Position numbers and translations under genes: made by a program. From contig NZ_BPKW01000004.1 in assembly GCF_019656015.1 (NCBI RefSeq), positions 207,805 to 271,804 on the forward strand: a DNA stretch of 64,000 nt. Reading direction: 5' to 3'. Position 1 is the stretch's first letter. Each line of letters starts with the position of its first letter. The stretch is from Leuconostoc inhae. Lineage in GTDB: Bacteria > Bacillota > Bacilli > Lactobacillales > Lactobacillaceae. Positions 1 to 8,784 of this stretch are shown one piece after another. Below the pieces are notes generated by a model. The model was not told the origin of the DNA and did no database searches. It saw nothing but the letters and a program-made list of their open reading frames with translations.

Positions 1-1158
1 TGGTCAAGAGCACGTGAAGCAAACAACTATAACATTTTTAAACCTTACGTTGAACGCATTATTAGTTACTTGAAACAATTTATTCCTTTGTGGCAAAAAG
101 AAGAAGCAACGCCCTATGATGTGCTACTCAATCAGTATGAGCCAGGGCTGACAGTTAAAAAATTAGATGCTGTATTTGAACAATTAAAAGTGGGCATAAC
201 GGAATTAAGGGCACGATTAGCATTATCAGGGACAGTGCCTGACAGTTCGTTTTTACATCGTGAGGTATCTAAAAATCAACAAAAACAGTATGCCTTATCA
301 GCTGTGCAGCGCCTAGGTTACAATTTAAATAAGGGGCGCTTAGATGATACAATTCATCCTTTTATGGAGGCATTGAACCGAGATGATGCTCGTATAACGA
401 CGCGGTGGGACGAAAAAAATTTTCAAATGGCGGTATTGGGTATTTTTCATGAAGCAGGGCATGGTCTGTTTGAACAAAATGTTGATCCAAAATATGATGA
501 TGCGCGCGCCGTATTACCAATTAGTATGAGTATTCACGAATCTCAATCACTTTTTAACGAAGTCATTATTGGCCGTTCAAAAGAATTTTGGACAACGGAA
601 TACCCTAAACTTCAAGCGACTTTTTCACCTGTATTAGATGATATTTCAGTGAATAAATTTTATAAAGGGTGGTTAAAAACGGATGCAACTTTGATACGTA
701 CAGAAGCTGACCCACTCACTTATCCGCTGCATATCATTATTCGTTATGAAATTGAAAAAGCTATTTTTAATGATCATGTTGACCTGGCTGATTTGCCAGC
801 GCTTTGGCAAGCAAAATATAAAGAATACCTTGGTCTAGAGGTACCAGATGATTTAAACGGTATTTTACAGGATATCCATTGGGCAGGTGGATCATTTGGC
901 TATTTTCCAAGTTACGCTTTGGGACACCTATATGCTGCGCAATTTAAGGCAACAATGGCTAAGACGCTTGATTTCGAAGATATCTTTAAATCAGGTGATT
1001 ATTCACCTATCTTTGATTGGCGTCAAGCACATATTTGGCAGCATGGTGGCACAGTAGATCCAAATGAAATTTTAGAAAATGTAACAGGTGAGTCATTGAA
1101 TCCAAAATATTGGCTTGATTTTATGACAAAATTATATGAAGATGCTTATCAGATATAA
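1..1158 (+). CDS. M32 family carboxypeptidase (Taq type), 5' truncated by window
   Basis: Zinc metallocarboxypeptidase that removes C-terminal residues from peptides in the cytoplasm. The reading frame is open from base 1 (it begins Trp-Ser-Arg-Ala-Arg-Glu), so the start lies upstream; about 385 of the usual roughly 500 residues are here. The zinc motif HEAGH is at 448-462 and the family motif HESQS at 535-549. Both are intact and the C-terminus looks complete. A start at the TTG at 70 would cut conserved sequence and is unlikely. The ASCH gene follows 29 bases later. Family assignment is firm; the physiological substrate is not known from sequence. Confidence 0.93.
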   Translation, partial: WSRAREANNYNIFKPYVERIISYLKQFIPLWQKEEATPYDVLLNQYEPGLTVKKLDAVFEQLKVGITELRARLALSGTVPDSSFLHREVSKNQQKQYALSAVQRLGYNLNKGRLDDTIHPFMEALNRDDARITTRWDEKNFQMAVLGIFHEAGHGLFEQNVDPKYDDARAVLPISMSIHESQSLFNEVIIGRSKEFWTTEYPKLQATFSPVLDDISVNKFYKGWLKTDATLIRTEADPLTYPLHIIIRYEIEKAIFNDHVDLADLPALWQAKYKEYLGLEVPDDLNGILQDIHWAGGSFGYFPSYALGHLYAAQFKATMAKTLDFEDIFKSGDYSPIFDWRQAHIWQHGGTVDPNEILENVTGESLNPKYWLDFMTKLYEDAYQI

Positions 1159-1187
1159 AGTTATCAGTAATATTATAGGAGAAAAAC

Positions 1188-1631
1188 ATGGCACACGAGC
1201 AAATTTGGCTTGATTTTATAACAGAATTTCCAATTTTTTCTAATAGTTCACGTACGTCATGGCAGTTTGGTAGCGACCCAACGGCGTTGGCACAATTAGT
1301 CATTGCAGGTAAAAAGACAGCCACTTCAAGTTATTTTTTGGACTATACAAATGATAATGACATCGTTCCCACCGTGGGTCATGTGAATTTGATTTTAGAC
1401 AATGAGTCGCAACCAAAGGTAATTACAGTCAATACCAAAGTTGTCTTACAACCTTACAAACAAGTTGATGACGAAATCGCTTATTTAGAGGGTGAGGGAA
1501 CACGAGATTTGGCCTACTGGCACAAAGTACATGAGCCTTTTTTTAGTGATGTGGCGCAAGAAATTGGACATACTTTCACGACAGATGACTTAATAGTCAC
1601 AGCCTTTTTTGAGGTGTTGAAAATTTTATAA
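1188..1631 (+). CDS. ASCH domain protein (YhfF-like)
   Basis: A 147-residue protein of the ASCH superfamily, a beta-barrel fold related to PUA and thought to bind RNA. The diagnostic N-terminal segment GKKTATSS lies near residues 43-50, and the C-terminal half has the acidic and Trp-His segment (EGTRDLAYWHKVH) typical of YhfF-like members. AGGAGA at 1177-1182 sits 5 bases before the ATG. It may share a transcript with the upstream carboxypeptidase, but no functional link is evident. The exact role is unknown; some ASCH proteins are amidohydrolases acting on modified nucleosides, which I cannot confirm here. Confidence 0.85.
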   Translation: MAHEQIWLDFITEFPIFSNSSRTSWQFGSDPTALAQLVIAGKKTATSSYFLDYTNDNDIVPTVGHVNLILDNESQPKVITVNTKVVLQPYKQVDDEIAYLEGEGTRDLAYWHKVHEPFFSDVAQEIGHTFTTDDLIVTAFFEVLKIL

Positions 1632-1633
1632 CA

Positions 1634-1662
1634 TTGACAACAAACATTATTTCTGATAGAAT
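1634..1662 (+). promoter_or_regulatory. rpsU promoter
   Basis: TTGACA at 1634-1639, a 17-base spacer and TAGAAT at 1657-1662: a near-consensus vegetative promoter about 60 bases before rpsU, just after the ASCH stop codon. Confidence 0.75.
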
Positions 1663-1723
1663 TAGTGAGTATTTATAGCATGTCGTTAAAACGAAATAAA
1701 ATGCGAGAGAGGAGGGTTATCAC

Positions 1724-1909
1724 ATGGCAAAGGTCATCGTACGTAAGAGCGAATCTTTGGATGATGCATTGCGTCGCTTTAAGCGCGGTGTTTCAAAAGA
1801 CGGTACTCTCCAAGAATACCGTAAGCGCGAATACTATGTTAAGCCTTCAGTTGCTCGTAAATTGAAGTCTGAAGCAGCACAAAAGCGTAACAAGAAAAAG
1901 GGCCGTTAA
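1724..1909 (+). CDS. rpsU: 30S ribosomal protein S21
   Basis: Small basic ribosomal protein of the 30S subunit, located near the anti-Shine-Dalgarno end of 16S rRNA. The 61-residue product has the S21 core ([19 protein letters not shown] at the N-terminus) and a lysine/arginine-rich C-terminus (KRNKKKGR), full length for the family. A strong AGGAGG lies just upstream. It has its own promoter (1634-1662) and terminator (1918-1945), so it is probably monocistronic. The frame that overlaps it from 1665 is a shadow. Confidence 0.97.
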   Translation: MAKVIVRKSESLDDALRRFKRGVSKDGTLQEYRKREYYVKPSVARKLKSEAAQKRNKKKGR

Positions 1910-1917
1910 ACGGTTCT

Positions 1918-1945
1918 AAACGTCACTTTGGTGGCGTTTTTCTTT
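1918..1945 (+). terminator. rpsU terminator
   Basis: AAACGTCAC at 1918-1926 pairs with GTGGCGTTT at 1931-1939 (one G-T pair) around a TTTG loop, followed by a T-rich run. Confidence 0.88.
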
Positions 1946-2020
1946 TGTATTAAAATAATTGAAATATAAAAAGTTAGAATGTAAATCCTGACTTTCTATA
2001 TTGTAGATAATAGAAACATA

Positions 2021-2089
2021 TCTCATTAGTTAGTTTAATATTGACTAAACTAACTAATGAGAGTAAACTATTTTATATTAATTAGTTAG
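2021..2089 (+). promoter_or_regulatory. MarR operator/promoter: 17-bp inverted repeat plus third half-site
   Basis: A perfect 17-bp inverted repeat, 2021-2037 against 2046-2062, has an 8-base spacer. A further half-site TTAGTTAG is at 2082-2089. TTGACT (2041-2046) lies in the spacer and first base of the right arm; 17 bases on is TAAACT (2064-2069), giving a plausible promoter whose -35 sits inside the palindrome. A dimer bound here would block RNA polymerase. Autoregulation by the MarR protein encoded next is the simplest reading; it is inferred. Confidence 0.7.
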
Positions 2090-2128
2090 CATATATTTAA
2101 ATAAACTAAATAAAACGAGGCAATAAAA

Positions 2129-2740
2129 ATGGATAATCAGTCATTATTTAATGAGTTGGGTGAATTAGTACAGCAGCCATTAATTTGGCTGGCAGCACAG
2201 CATAGTATTGGTGGTGGAAATGGTCGATCGGATAGTAGTCGCCGATTGTTGCGTATTTTATCAGAAACCGATAAAGAATTAACAGCTGGCGCAATTGCTG
2301 ACATTTTAGATATTCGCCCAGCATCAGTGACAGCTTTAATTAACAAACTTGAATCTGATAATCTAGTTATTCGTGCAAAAGATGGTCGTGATGCCCGTAT
2401 TGTTAAAGTTAAAATCACAGCAACTGGTCGCCAACAATTGCAAGATGTTGACGACTCACGTCAAGATTTTCAAGAATCACTATTCAGTGTTTTAAATGAT
2501 GCCGAACGGCTACAACTGGCTGAAAGTTTACATAAATTAAACGCACATGTGGTTTCTGACGAATTTACAGAACAATTGACAAAAGATATGGATAAGCATC
2601 GTAAGATGATGTTTGAACATTTAATCAAGGCGCGTGGCCATCAAAATGAGCATATGCGACGCGGATTTAGCCAATTAACACGACAAATAGACCGTGAAAC
2701 AGTTGATAAACACGACCGGCAGTGGCCATGGTGGCCTTAA
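2129..2740 (+). CDS. MarR family transcriptional regulator
   Basis: Winged-helix DNA-binding regulator of 203 residues, longer than the usual 140-160. The helix-turn-helix and wing are in the first half: SVTALINKLESDNLVIR as recognition helix, then DGRDARIVKVKITATG as wing. The extra C-terminal 50 or so residues are charged and end in a His/Arg/Trp-rich tail (HDRQWPWWP). It is followed 53 bases later by a multidrug-type ABC exporter, a common arrangement in which the MarR protein controls its own operon and releases DNA on binding a drug or phenolic compound. The large palindrome upstream supports this. The ligand is unknown. Confidence 0.9.
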   Translation: MDNQSLFNELGELVQQPLIWLAAQHSIGGGNGRSDSSRRLLRILSETDKELTAGAIADILDIRPASVTALINKLESDNLVIRAKDGRDARIVKVKITATGRQQLQDVDDSRQDFQESLFSVLNDAERLQLAESLHKLNAHVVSDEFTEQLTKDMDKHRKMMFEHLIKARGHQNEHMRRGFSQLTRQIDRETVDKHDRQWPWWP

Positions 2741-2793
2741 CATCATAGCTGAATGACTTATGTTTCAAAAATAGATATCTCGAGGAACTAATG

Positions 2794-4563
2794 ATGAGTG
2801 AAAATAGGACAAGGGTTATTGACAGACGACCTAAAAATAAAGGCAAATTTAATTGGAGCCATTTTTTTAGTTTACTAAAGATGGCTCATCCCCAATGGCG
2901 ATATTTGGGTACGGGATTGATTTTGGGTGTCGTGGGTGTCGTGGGTAATTTAGTGACACCAGTTTTTGCTAGTCAATTGATTTCAACCTTCAAAAATGGG
3001 TTAAACAAGCAATTGATTATGTTGGCGTTAATATTTTTTATTGGCGCTGCAATTCTGACTGCTATTGGTAATTTCTTGTTAGGCGTTGCCGGTGAACAAA
3101 TTGTACAAAATTTGCGAAAAACATTGTGGCAAAAATTAATTGTTTTAAAAGTAACATATTTTGATGAAGTCAAATCAGGAGAAATGATCTCTCGTTTAGT
3201 CAATGACACATCGCAAGTTAAAACACTAGTAGCCAACAGCTTTCCTAATTTTATAACGGGTATCATTCAATTGCTAGGTGCTGTCATCTTAATGTTTATA
3301 GTTGATTGGCACATGGCATTGCTTATCTTAATTGCTATTCCACTAGCAGCGGTCGCTATGGCAATTCCAATGATTTGGGGTGGTAGAATTGGTCGGGCGA
3401 CACAAGATGGTATCGCTGAATTTAGTGGGCAATCTACTGATACACTATCTGAAATACGTTTAGTTAAATCGTCTGGTTCTGAAAAACAAGAACTAGAACG
3501 CGGACATCATCAAATTACGCATTTATTTAAATTGGGACGTCGCGAGGCTATTATAGATGGCGTATCACAACCATTAATGACTATGGTTATGATGGGGGTA
3601 TTCATGATCATCATTGCTTTTGGTGCTTACCGTATGTCACAAGGAGAGATGACTACAGGACATTTAATTGCTTTTATGATGTATTTATTTCAAATGTTAC
3701 CGCCTGTGGCAACAATAGCAACATTTGCAACAACTTTGGCCAAAACGCAAGGAGCAACTGAACGGATTGGCGATATATTAGAGGAGGCTGGTGAAGATTT
3801 ACAAGCTGGTGAGACAATTGATGTGACGGGTAAGGTGGTGTCTATGAAGCACGTTACCTTTAGCTATAAAAAGAATGAACCAATTTTATATGATATTTCA
3901 TTTGAAGCAAAGCCGAATACAGTTATTGCCTTTGCTGGTCCCTCGGGTGGTGGAAAATCAACAATATTTGGTTTATTAGAACGATTTTATCTGCCTACTA
4001 CTGGTGAGTTTAAGATTGGAAACATTAATGTTGATCAGACCAGTTTGGCATCTTGGCGCAGTCAAATTGGCTTTGTATCGCAAGATTCACCGATCATGGC
4101 GGGTAGTATTCGAGATAATTTAACCTATGGACTTGTTGATAATTATACAGATAATCAACTTTGGAAAGTTTTAGAACTGGCTTATGCTGAAACATTTGTT
4201 TCAGAGATGACAAATGGTTTAGATACGGAAGTTGGTGAACGTGGCGTCAAAATATCTGGTGGTCAACGACAACGTTTGGCTATTGCACGTGCCTTTTTAC
4301 GTGATCCAAAAATTTTAATGTTAGATGAAGCCACGGCATCACTTGATTCAGAATCGGAAGCAATGGTGCAACAGGCACTTGAAACATTGATGAAAAATCG
4401 CACAACATTAGTCATCGCACATCGTTTATCGACAATTGTGACGGCAGATAACATATATTTTATTGAGCAAGGTACAGTAACTGGTTCTGGTACACATCAA
4501 GAATTATTAAAAAAGCATAGCTTATATGCAAGATATGTTTCTGAACAAGTAGTGACGAATTAA
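2794..4563 (+). CDS. ABC exporter, fused permease and ATPase (LmrA/BmrA type)
   Basis: Half-transporter of 589 residues that should act as a homodimer in the membrane and export lipophilic compounds or lipids. The N-terminal half holds six membrane segments (about residues 30-320). The C-terminal ATPase has Walker A GPSGGGKST near 381-389, signature SGGQRQR near 487-493, Walker B ILMLDEA near 505-511 and an H-loop IAHRLS. ATGs occur at 2791 and 2794; I chose 2794 because AGGA (2783-2786) is better spaced from it. It follows a MarR gene, which suggests drug-inducible expression. No substrate can be named. Confidence 0.9.
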   Translation: MSENRTRVIDRRPKNKGKFNWSHFFSLLKMAHPQWRYLGTGLILGVVGVVGNLVTPVFASQLISTFKNGLNKQLIMLALIFFIGAAILTAIGNFLLGVAGEQIVQNLRKTLWQKLIVLKVTYFDEVKSGEMISRLVNDTSQVKTLVANSFPNFITGIIQLLGAVILMFIVDWHMALLILIAIPLAAVAMAIPMIWGGRIGRATQDGIAEFSGQSTDTLSEIRLVKSSGSEKQELERGHHQITHLFKLGRREAIIDGVSQPLMTMVMMGVFMIIIAFGAYRMSQGEMTTGHLIAFMMYLFQMLPPVATIATFATTLAKTQGATERIGDILEEAGEDLQAGETIDVTGKVVSMKHVTFSYKKNEPILYDISFEAKPNTVIAFAGPSGGGKSTIFGLLERFYLPTTGEFKIGNINVDQTSLASWRSQIGFVSQDSPIMAGSIRDNLTYGLVDNYTDNQLWKVLELAYAETFVSEMTNGLDTEVGERGVKISGGQRQRLAIARAFLRDPKILMLDEATASLDSESEAMVQQALETLMKNRTTLVIAHRLSTIVTADNIYFIEQGTVTGSGTHQELLKKHSLYARYVSEQVVTN

Positions 4564-4576
4564 AAAATAAAATGGC

Positions 4577-4603
4577 CAATGCATTTAAAATAATAATGCA
4601 TTG
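4577..4603 (+). terminator. Possible terminator after the ABC exporter
   Basis: CAATGCAT at 4577-4584 and ATGCATTG at 4596-4603 form an 8-bp stem, but there is no clear T-run, so termination is uncertain. Confidence 0.35.
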
Positions 4604-4685
4604 ATATTATAAGTGTCCTCTTAAAAAGAAGGACGCTATTTGTGTTACAATATTCAATGATAGTTACAATATTAAATGTAATAAA

Positions 4686-4704
4686 TACACGAATTATTCG
4701 TGTA
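4686..4704 (+). promoter_or_regulatory. 8-bp inverted repeat upstream of the YqeY gene
   Basis: TACACGAA, three bases, TTCGTGTA: a perfect inverted repeat 37 bases before the ATG at 4742. A TTACAATATT direct repeat (4645 and 4664) lies further upstream. It may be an operator or a small 5' UTR hairpin; function is not established. Confidence 0.35.
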
Positions 4705-4741
4705 AAAAATCTAAAATAGGTATAAAGAAAGAGGATTAAAA

Positions 4742-5185
4742 ATGACGTTACTAGAAACACTTAACTCTGATATGAAGCAAGCAATGAAGGACAAAAATAA
4801 GGGTGCTTTGTCAGTTATTCGTATGGTTAAATCAACTGTTATGAATGAGCAAATTAGTTTGGGACATGATTTGACTTCAGAAGAAGAATTGACGGTCTTA
4901 TCACGTGAGGTGAAACAGCGTAACGAATCTTTGTCAGAATTTGAAAAAGGGAATCGTGAAGATTTAGCAGCAGGTATTCGTTCAGAATTGGCGATTTTAG
5001 CAAAATACCTGCCTAAGCAATTAACTGAAGAAGAAGTTCAAGCAATTGTTAATGCCGCTGTTCTAAAAACTAATGCAGCAACATTAAAAGATATGGGTAA
5101 AGTTATGGGAATAGTGACACCACAAGTAAAAGGTAAAGCTGATGGTAAGTTGGTGGCTAACCTTGTAAAGAAAGCACTATCATAA
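4742..5185 (+). CDS. GatB/YqeY domain protein
   Basis: A 147-residue YqeY-type protein, related to the tail domain of the amidotransferase subunit GatB. The fold is a helical domain (MTLLETLNSDMKQAMK at the start) followed by a second helical part containing LAKYLPKQL and the C-terminal GKVMGIV...GKADGKLV, typical of the family and full length. GAGG at 4731-4734 sets the start. In Firmicutes yqeY is often close to rpsU, phoH and era, as broadly here. The molecular role is not well defined; tRNA-related activity is only suggested by the GatB similarity. Confidence 0.9.
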   Translation: MTLLETLNSDMKQAMKDKNKGALSVIRMVKSTVMNEQISLGHDLTSEEELTVLSREVKQRNESLSEFEKGNREDLAAGIRSELAILAKYLPKQLTEEEVQAIVNAAVLKTNAATLKDMGKVMGIVTPQVKGKADGKLVANLVKKALS

Positions 5186-5280
5186 AAGACAGCTCATTTT
5201 TATAGATTATGTTAACTTATCCATGGTAAACTAGAATACTAAAGAAAAAACACGTGAAGTTGCGTGTCAAAGGAAAAATA

Positions 5281-6147
5281 ATGACAAACCCAGCAGTTGG
5301 AACAATTATAAAAGCAGATGTGACAGATGAGAATGATCGTTATTTTTTTGCTCAAGTAGATGGCAATACATATGAAATTGATAAGTCAGAACTTGAAAAA
5401 CCGTTAAAAATAGGTGGCTTTGTAACAGGATTTGCCTACGAAAATGAAAATCATAAGTTTCAGATAACAAAGCAATTGCCCACAGTACAAAAAGATGTTT
5501 ATGGTTGGGGCACTGTTGTGGCTAATCGCCATGATTTGGGCGTTTTTGTATCTATTGGCTTGCCAAATAAGGATTTAGTTGTATCGTTAGATGATTTACC
5601 AACAATTTCAACTTTGTGGCCACAAAAAGGTGATAAATTGATGTTGGCTATGAAAGAAGATAACAAGGGCCGACTGTGGGGTGAGATTGCACAGCAACAA
5701 ATTATTGATGCTGTCTCTCGTCGTGCACCACAAGAATTAAAGTCAAAAACAGTTAAAGCGACTGTTTATCGTAACAAAATGGTAGGGACGCTAGTCATAA
5801 CAGACGAGTACTACCTTGGGTTCATTCATCCTTCACAACGTGATGATGAGCCTCGTTTGGGACAAGTTGTTGATGCGCGTGTGATTGGTGTTCGAGAGGA
5901 CGGCGCACTGAATTTATCATTGAAACCTTTGGCATATCAAACAATGGATGAAGATGCACAATTTTTGTTGTTACAATTACAACGCCGCGATGACCACTTT
6001 TTGCCATTTAATGATAAAAGTAATCCAGAAGCGATTAAAAGACAATTTGGATTTAGTAAAAGCCAATTCAAACGCGCATTGGGACATTTGTATAAAGACC
6101 GTGCCATAGAACAAATTGATGGTGGTATTAAGTTAATCGAGAAATAA
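5281..6147 (+). CDS. cvfB: S1-like RNA-binding protein CvfB
   Basis: RNA-binding regulator of 288 residues with S1-type OB domains and a C-terminal winged helix (FGFSKSQFKRALGHLYKD region). The GWGTVVANRHDLGVFVSIGLPNKDLVV segment near residues 75-100 is the typical S1 core. I place the start at ATG 5281, preceded by AAAGGAAA (5269-5276); the frame stays open upstream to a GTG at 5254, but that has no ribosome binding site. The stop overlaps the xerD start by one base, so the two are translationally coupled. CvfB is known in staphylococci as a pleiotropic regulator; the role here is inferred from homology. Confidence 0.88.
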   Translation: MTNPAVGTIIKADVTDENDRYFFAQVDGNTYEIDKSELEKPLKIGGFVTGFAYENENHKFQITKQLPTVQKDVYGWGTVVANRHDLGVFVSIGLPNKDLVVSLDDLPTISTLWPQKGDKLMLAMKEDNKGRLWGEIAQQQIIDAVSRRAPQELKSKTVKATVYRNKMVGTLVITDEYYLGFIHPSQRDDEPRLGQVVDARVIGVREDGALNLSLKPLAYQTMDEDAQFLLLQLQRRDDHFLPFNDKSNPEAIKRQFGFSKSQFKRALGHLYKDRAIEQIDGGIKLIEK

Positions 6148-7043
6148 TGACACATAAAATAGATGACGCAATTGCTGACTATTTGCACTACATACGCATT
6201 GAACGTGGATTATCGGATAATACGATTAAGAGTTACCATCAAGATTTACAGCAATTTGCGCTTTATGCAACAACTGAAAACTTGGCATTAAATGATATCG
6301 ATCATATTGTCATATTGACTTGGTTAAATCGTTTACGAGAGCAAGGTAAGTCGAATAATTCTGTTATTCGTATGGTCACATCATTACGTAAGTTCTTTGG
6401 TTATTTATTGCAAGAAAAACAGATTTTACACAATCCTATGACAGATGTTAGGCCACCCAAAAAGGCTGAACATTTGCCAGCCGTTTTAAGTCTTGCAGAA
6501 ATTGATGCGCTGTTAGCTGTCCCAACTGAAAAAACACCATTAGGTGTGCGGAATCGGGCATTGATTGAAGTGCTATATGCTACTGGTTTGCGTGTGAGTG
6601 AACTGGTTAATTTAAAAATGGGTGATTTGCACCTGCAACTTGGTTTAATTCAAACAATTGGTAAAGGCGATAAAGAACGTATTATTCCAATTGGTGAAGT
6701 TGCTGCTGATTGGTTAGAAAAATATTTTTCTAATAGTCGCCTGTTGTTGTTAAAAGGGAATGACTCGCCTTTTGTCTTTTTAAATGATCATGGTAATCAA
6801 CTGAGTCGACAGGGCGTTTGGAAAATCATTAAAAAATTAGTTTTGTCGGCAGGTATTAATAAAGATGTTTCACCACACACACTACGTCATTCGTTTGCTA
6901 CGCACATCTTGGAAAATGGTGCAGATTTACGCATTGTGCAAGAACTGCTGGGACATGCCGATATTTCGACGACGCAAATTTATACACATATTTCTAAAAA
7001 GCGGTTGAGCGAAGTGTATGATGAGTTTCATCCGCGCGCATAA
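6147..7043 (+). CDS. xerD: Tyrosine recombinase XerD
   Basis: Site-specific recombinase of 298 residues that acts with XerC at dif to resolve chromosome dimers. The N-terminal SAM-like DNA-binding domain (DYLHYIRIERGLSDNTIKSY) is followed by the catalytic domain: Arg in GLRVSEL (about 147), Lys in the GKGDKER beta-hairpin, His-x-x-Arg in HTLRHSF (about 246), His in LGHADIST and the nucleophile Tyr in TQIYTH (about 280). All are present. It is clustered with scpA and scpB, as in many Firmicutes, linking it to chromosome maintenance rather than to a mobile element. Confidence 0.95.
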   Translation: MTHKIDDAIADYLHYIRIERGLSDNTIKSYHQDLQQFALYATTENLALNDIDHIVILTWLNRLREQGKSNNSVIRMVTSLRKFFGYLLQEKQILHNPMTDVRPPKKAEHLPAVLSLAEIDALLAVPTEKTPLGVRNRALIEVLYATGLRVSELVNLKMGDLHLQLGLIQTIGKGDKERIIPIGEVAADWLEKYFSNSRLLLLKGNDSPFVFLNDHGNQLSRQGVWKIIKKLVLSAGINKDVSPHTLRHSFATHILENGADLRIVQELLGHADISTTQIYTHISKKRLSEVYDEFHPRA

Positions 7044-7071
7044 TTTTCACGAGAAAAATGCAGGAGAGTTA

Positions 7072-7440
7072 ATGTTAACACAGGTTAGAAACGACAATCA
7101 GAAAACGGTTATGGGTATTCTATCATTGTTACCAGGACTGCGAGAATTATCTCATTTGAATGCAGAAATTGCTTGGTACAATGATCGTGATACACGCCTT
7201 TTGTACATTTGGCAAAGTGATAGTCGTGTGCAAGGCGTTTTAGGCGTTGAACTATTACCGCAAGAAATTGCCTTAATTCGACATGCAGCATTAACGCCGG
7301 AATCTCGAACAGCTGCCAATTATTTTGCGATGCTGTCAGAATTTCAAAATCAAAATCAAACGTTATTTATTATGGGAACGTTAGATAACCAAAAGTTAAT
7401 TAATAAATGGAGAAAATCGTCATCGCAACACGTAGTTTAA
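7072..7440 (+). CDS. ribT: RibT-like protein (GNAT-related)
   Basis: A 122-residue protein of the RibT family, related to GNAT acetyltransferases. RibT lies in the rib operon in Bacillus and between xerD and scpA in many lactobacilli; the latter position is what is seen here. I chose ATG 7072, behind AGGAGAG (7062-7068); an in-frame ATG at 7018 lies inside xerD and lacks a ribosome binding site. The substrate is unknown and a direct role in riboflavin metabolism is not shown, although ribU and an FMN riboswitch lie 2 kb downstream. The 3' end overlaps scpA by 34 bases. Confidence 0.75.
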   Translation: MLTQVRNDNQKTVMGILSLLPGLRELSHLNAEIAWYNDRDTRLLYIWQSDSRVQGVLGVELLPQEIALIRHAALTPESRTAANYFAMLSEFQNQNQTLFIMGTLDNQKLINKWRKSSSQHVV

Positions 7441-8189
7441 CAATTAAATTAAGTGACTTTGAAGGCCCTTTGGATTTACTCCTACATTTAATTAAGCAAT
7501 CAGAGATGGACATTTTTGATTTGCAGATTGCCCAAATTACGGAACAGTACTTAGCTTTTATTCATGAACAGAAAAAAATGCAATTAGATGTGGCAAGTGA
7601 GTATCTGGTCATGGCAGCAACTTTATTGCAAATTAAGTCGGCTGATTTGTTACCTCAAGAAACTGTTGAAGATGATTTCATTGAGGAACCCTATTTTGAT
7701 CCGCGTGAAGAATTGATGGTTCAATTGTTGACTTATAAGCAATTTCAAGTGGCCAGTGATCAATTGCGTGAACGCGAAAATCGACATCAGCAATCATTTG
7801 CTAGATTACCTTTGTTAGCACCAGATGATGCCAAGTTCAAATTAGAAACAAAATTAGCGCCTGGACTTGGATTAATTGATTTGCAAACTGCTTTTGCGCA
7901 TTTATTAAAGAAAAAGAAACAACAAAAGCCTATTAGTCGGCGCGTTATCAGTGAAAAATATACTATGGCTACAGCTATTAAGAACATCAGGCAACGTTTT
8001 GCAGTTCAAAAAATAGGGGACATGGTGACTTTTGATTCATTGTTTGATCATGTATATGATCGTGAACCGTTGGTAATGACTTTTTTAGCTTTACTTGAGA
8101 TGGCTAAAGAAGATAAAGTTTCACTGCACCAACAAAATACACAATCAGAAATATTTTTAAAAATTGAAAAGTTGGACGATAATGAATAA
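7407..8189 (+). CDS. scpA: Segregation and condensation protein A
   Basis: Kleisin subunit of the SMC-ScpAB condensin, bridging the SMC heads. The 260-residue protein carries the signature LSDFEGPLDLLLHLI near residues 15-29 followed by EMDIFDLQIAQITEQYL, and a C-terminal winged helix (VTFDSLFDHVYDREPLVMTFLALLEM). No clear ribosome binding site precedes the ATG at 7407, which lies inside ribT, so translation probably depends on coupling. The stop overlaps scpB (8182). Partner Smc is outside the window. Confidence 0.95.
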   Translation: MEKIVIATRSLTIKLSDFEGPLDLLLHLIKQSEMDIFDLQIAQITEQYLAFIHEQKKMQLDVASEYLVMAATLLQIKSADLLPQETVEDDFIEEPYFDPREELMVQLLTYKQFQVASDQLRERENRHQQSFARLPLLAPDDAKFKLETKLAPGLGLIDLQTAFAHLLKKKKQQKPISRRVISEKYTMATAIKNIRQRFAVQKIGDMVTFDSLFDHVYDREPLVMTFLALLEMAKEDKVSLHQQNTQSEIFLKIEKLDDNE

Positions 8190-8784
8190 TCTAGCTCAAG
8201 TGGAATCCTTGTTATTTGTAGCAGGAGATGAAGGTATCAAAATTGAAGATATCTGTCACATGACACAATTTGATAAGCCAGCAGTGATCACTTTGATTGA
8301 TGAGTTAGCAACAAGTTATGCTAATAATTTAAATAGTGCTTTAGAAATTCGAGAATCAGACGGGGCTTATCGTTTAGTAACAAAACCAGAACTTGGGGCT
8401 ACTGTAAAAGGTTATTTTGATGCACCAGTAAATGCTACTTTGTCACAAGCACAATTAGAAACACTAGTCATTGTTGCCTATAAACAGCCTATAACGCGTG
8501 TTGAAATTGATCAAATCCGTGGCGTGCAGTCTTCTGGAACATTACAAAAATTAGCACTGCGTCAATTAATTTTAGCAACAGGTCGAAAAGATGAGCCGGG
8601 CCGGCCGATTATGTATGGTACGACGACTGAATTTTTAGATTATTTTGGCTTAAAAAAACTAGCAGAGTTACCACCTTTACCAGATTTTGACACATTGGAA
8701 ATTAGCGATGAGGGTGGTGAGTTATTTACCAGCGCGTTTGAAGCACGCGTGGCAGAAACGGAAGAAGAGAATAAACATGTCTGA
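8182..8784 (+). CDS. scpB: Segregation and condensation protein B
   Basis: Partner of ScpA in the SMC complex, made of two winged-helix domains. The 200-residue product starts MNNLAQVESLLFVAGDEGI, matching the family N-terminus. The second domain has the highly conserved LSQAQLETLVIVAYKQPITRVEI and GRPIMYGTTTEFLDYFGL segments. I start it at ATG 8182, overlapping the scpA stop, rather than at a TTG at 8164. Its stop (8782-8784) overlaps the rluB start, so scpA-scpB-rluB form one coupled unit. Confidence 0.95.
   Translation: MNNLAQVESLLFVAGDEGIKIEDICHMTQFDKPAVITLIDELATSYANNLNSALEIRESDGAYRLVTKPELGATVKGYFDAPVNATLSQAQLETLVIVAYKQPITRVEIDQIRGVQSSGTLQKLALRQLILATGRKDEPGRPIMYGTTTEFLDYFGLKKLAELPPLPDFDTLEISDEGGELFTSAFEARVAETEEENKHV

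Noticed and set aside
1665..1865. 66-codon frame overlapping rpsU
   Set aside because: It is in another frame of the S21 gene, has no ribosome binding site and no known protein character.
4612..4645. GTCCTCTT/AAGAAGGAC pairing after the ABC exporter
   Set aside because: It needs a bulge and has no T-run; too weak to call as a terminator.
6147..7043. xerD as part of an integrated element
   Set aside because: Its motifs and neighbours (scpA, scpB) are those of the chromosomal XerD, and no attachment sites, repeats or phage genes are near.
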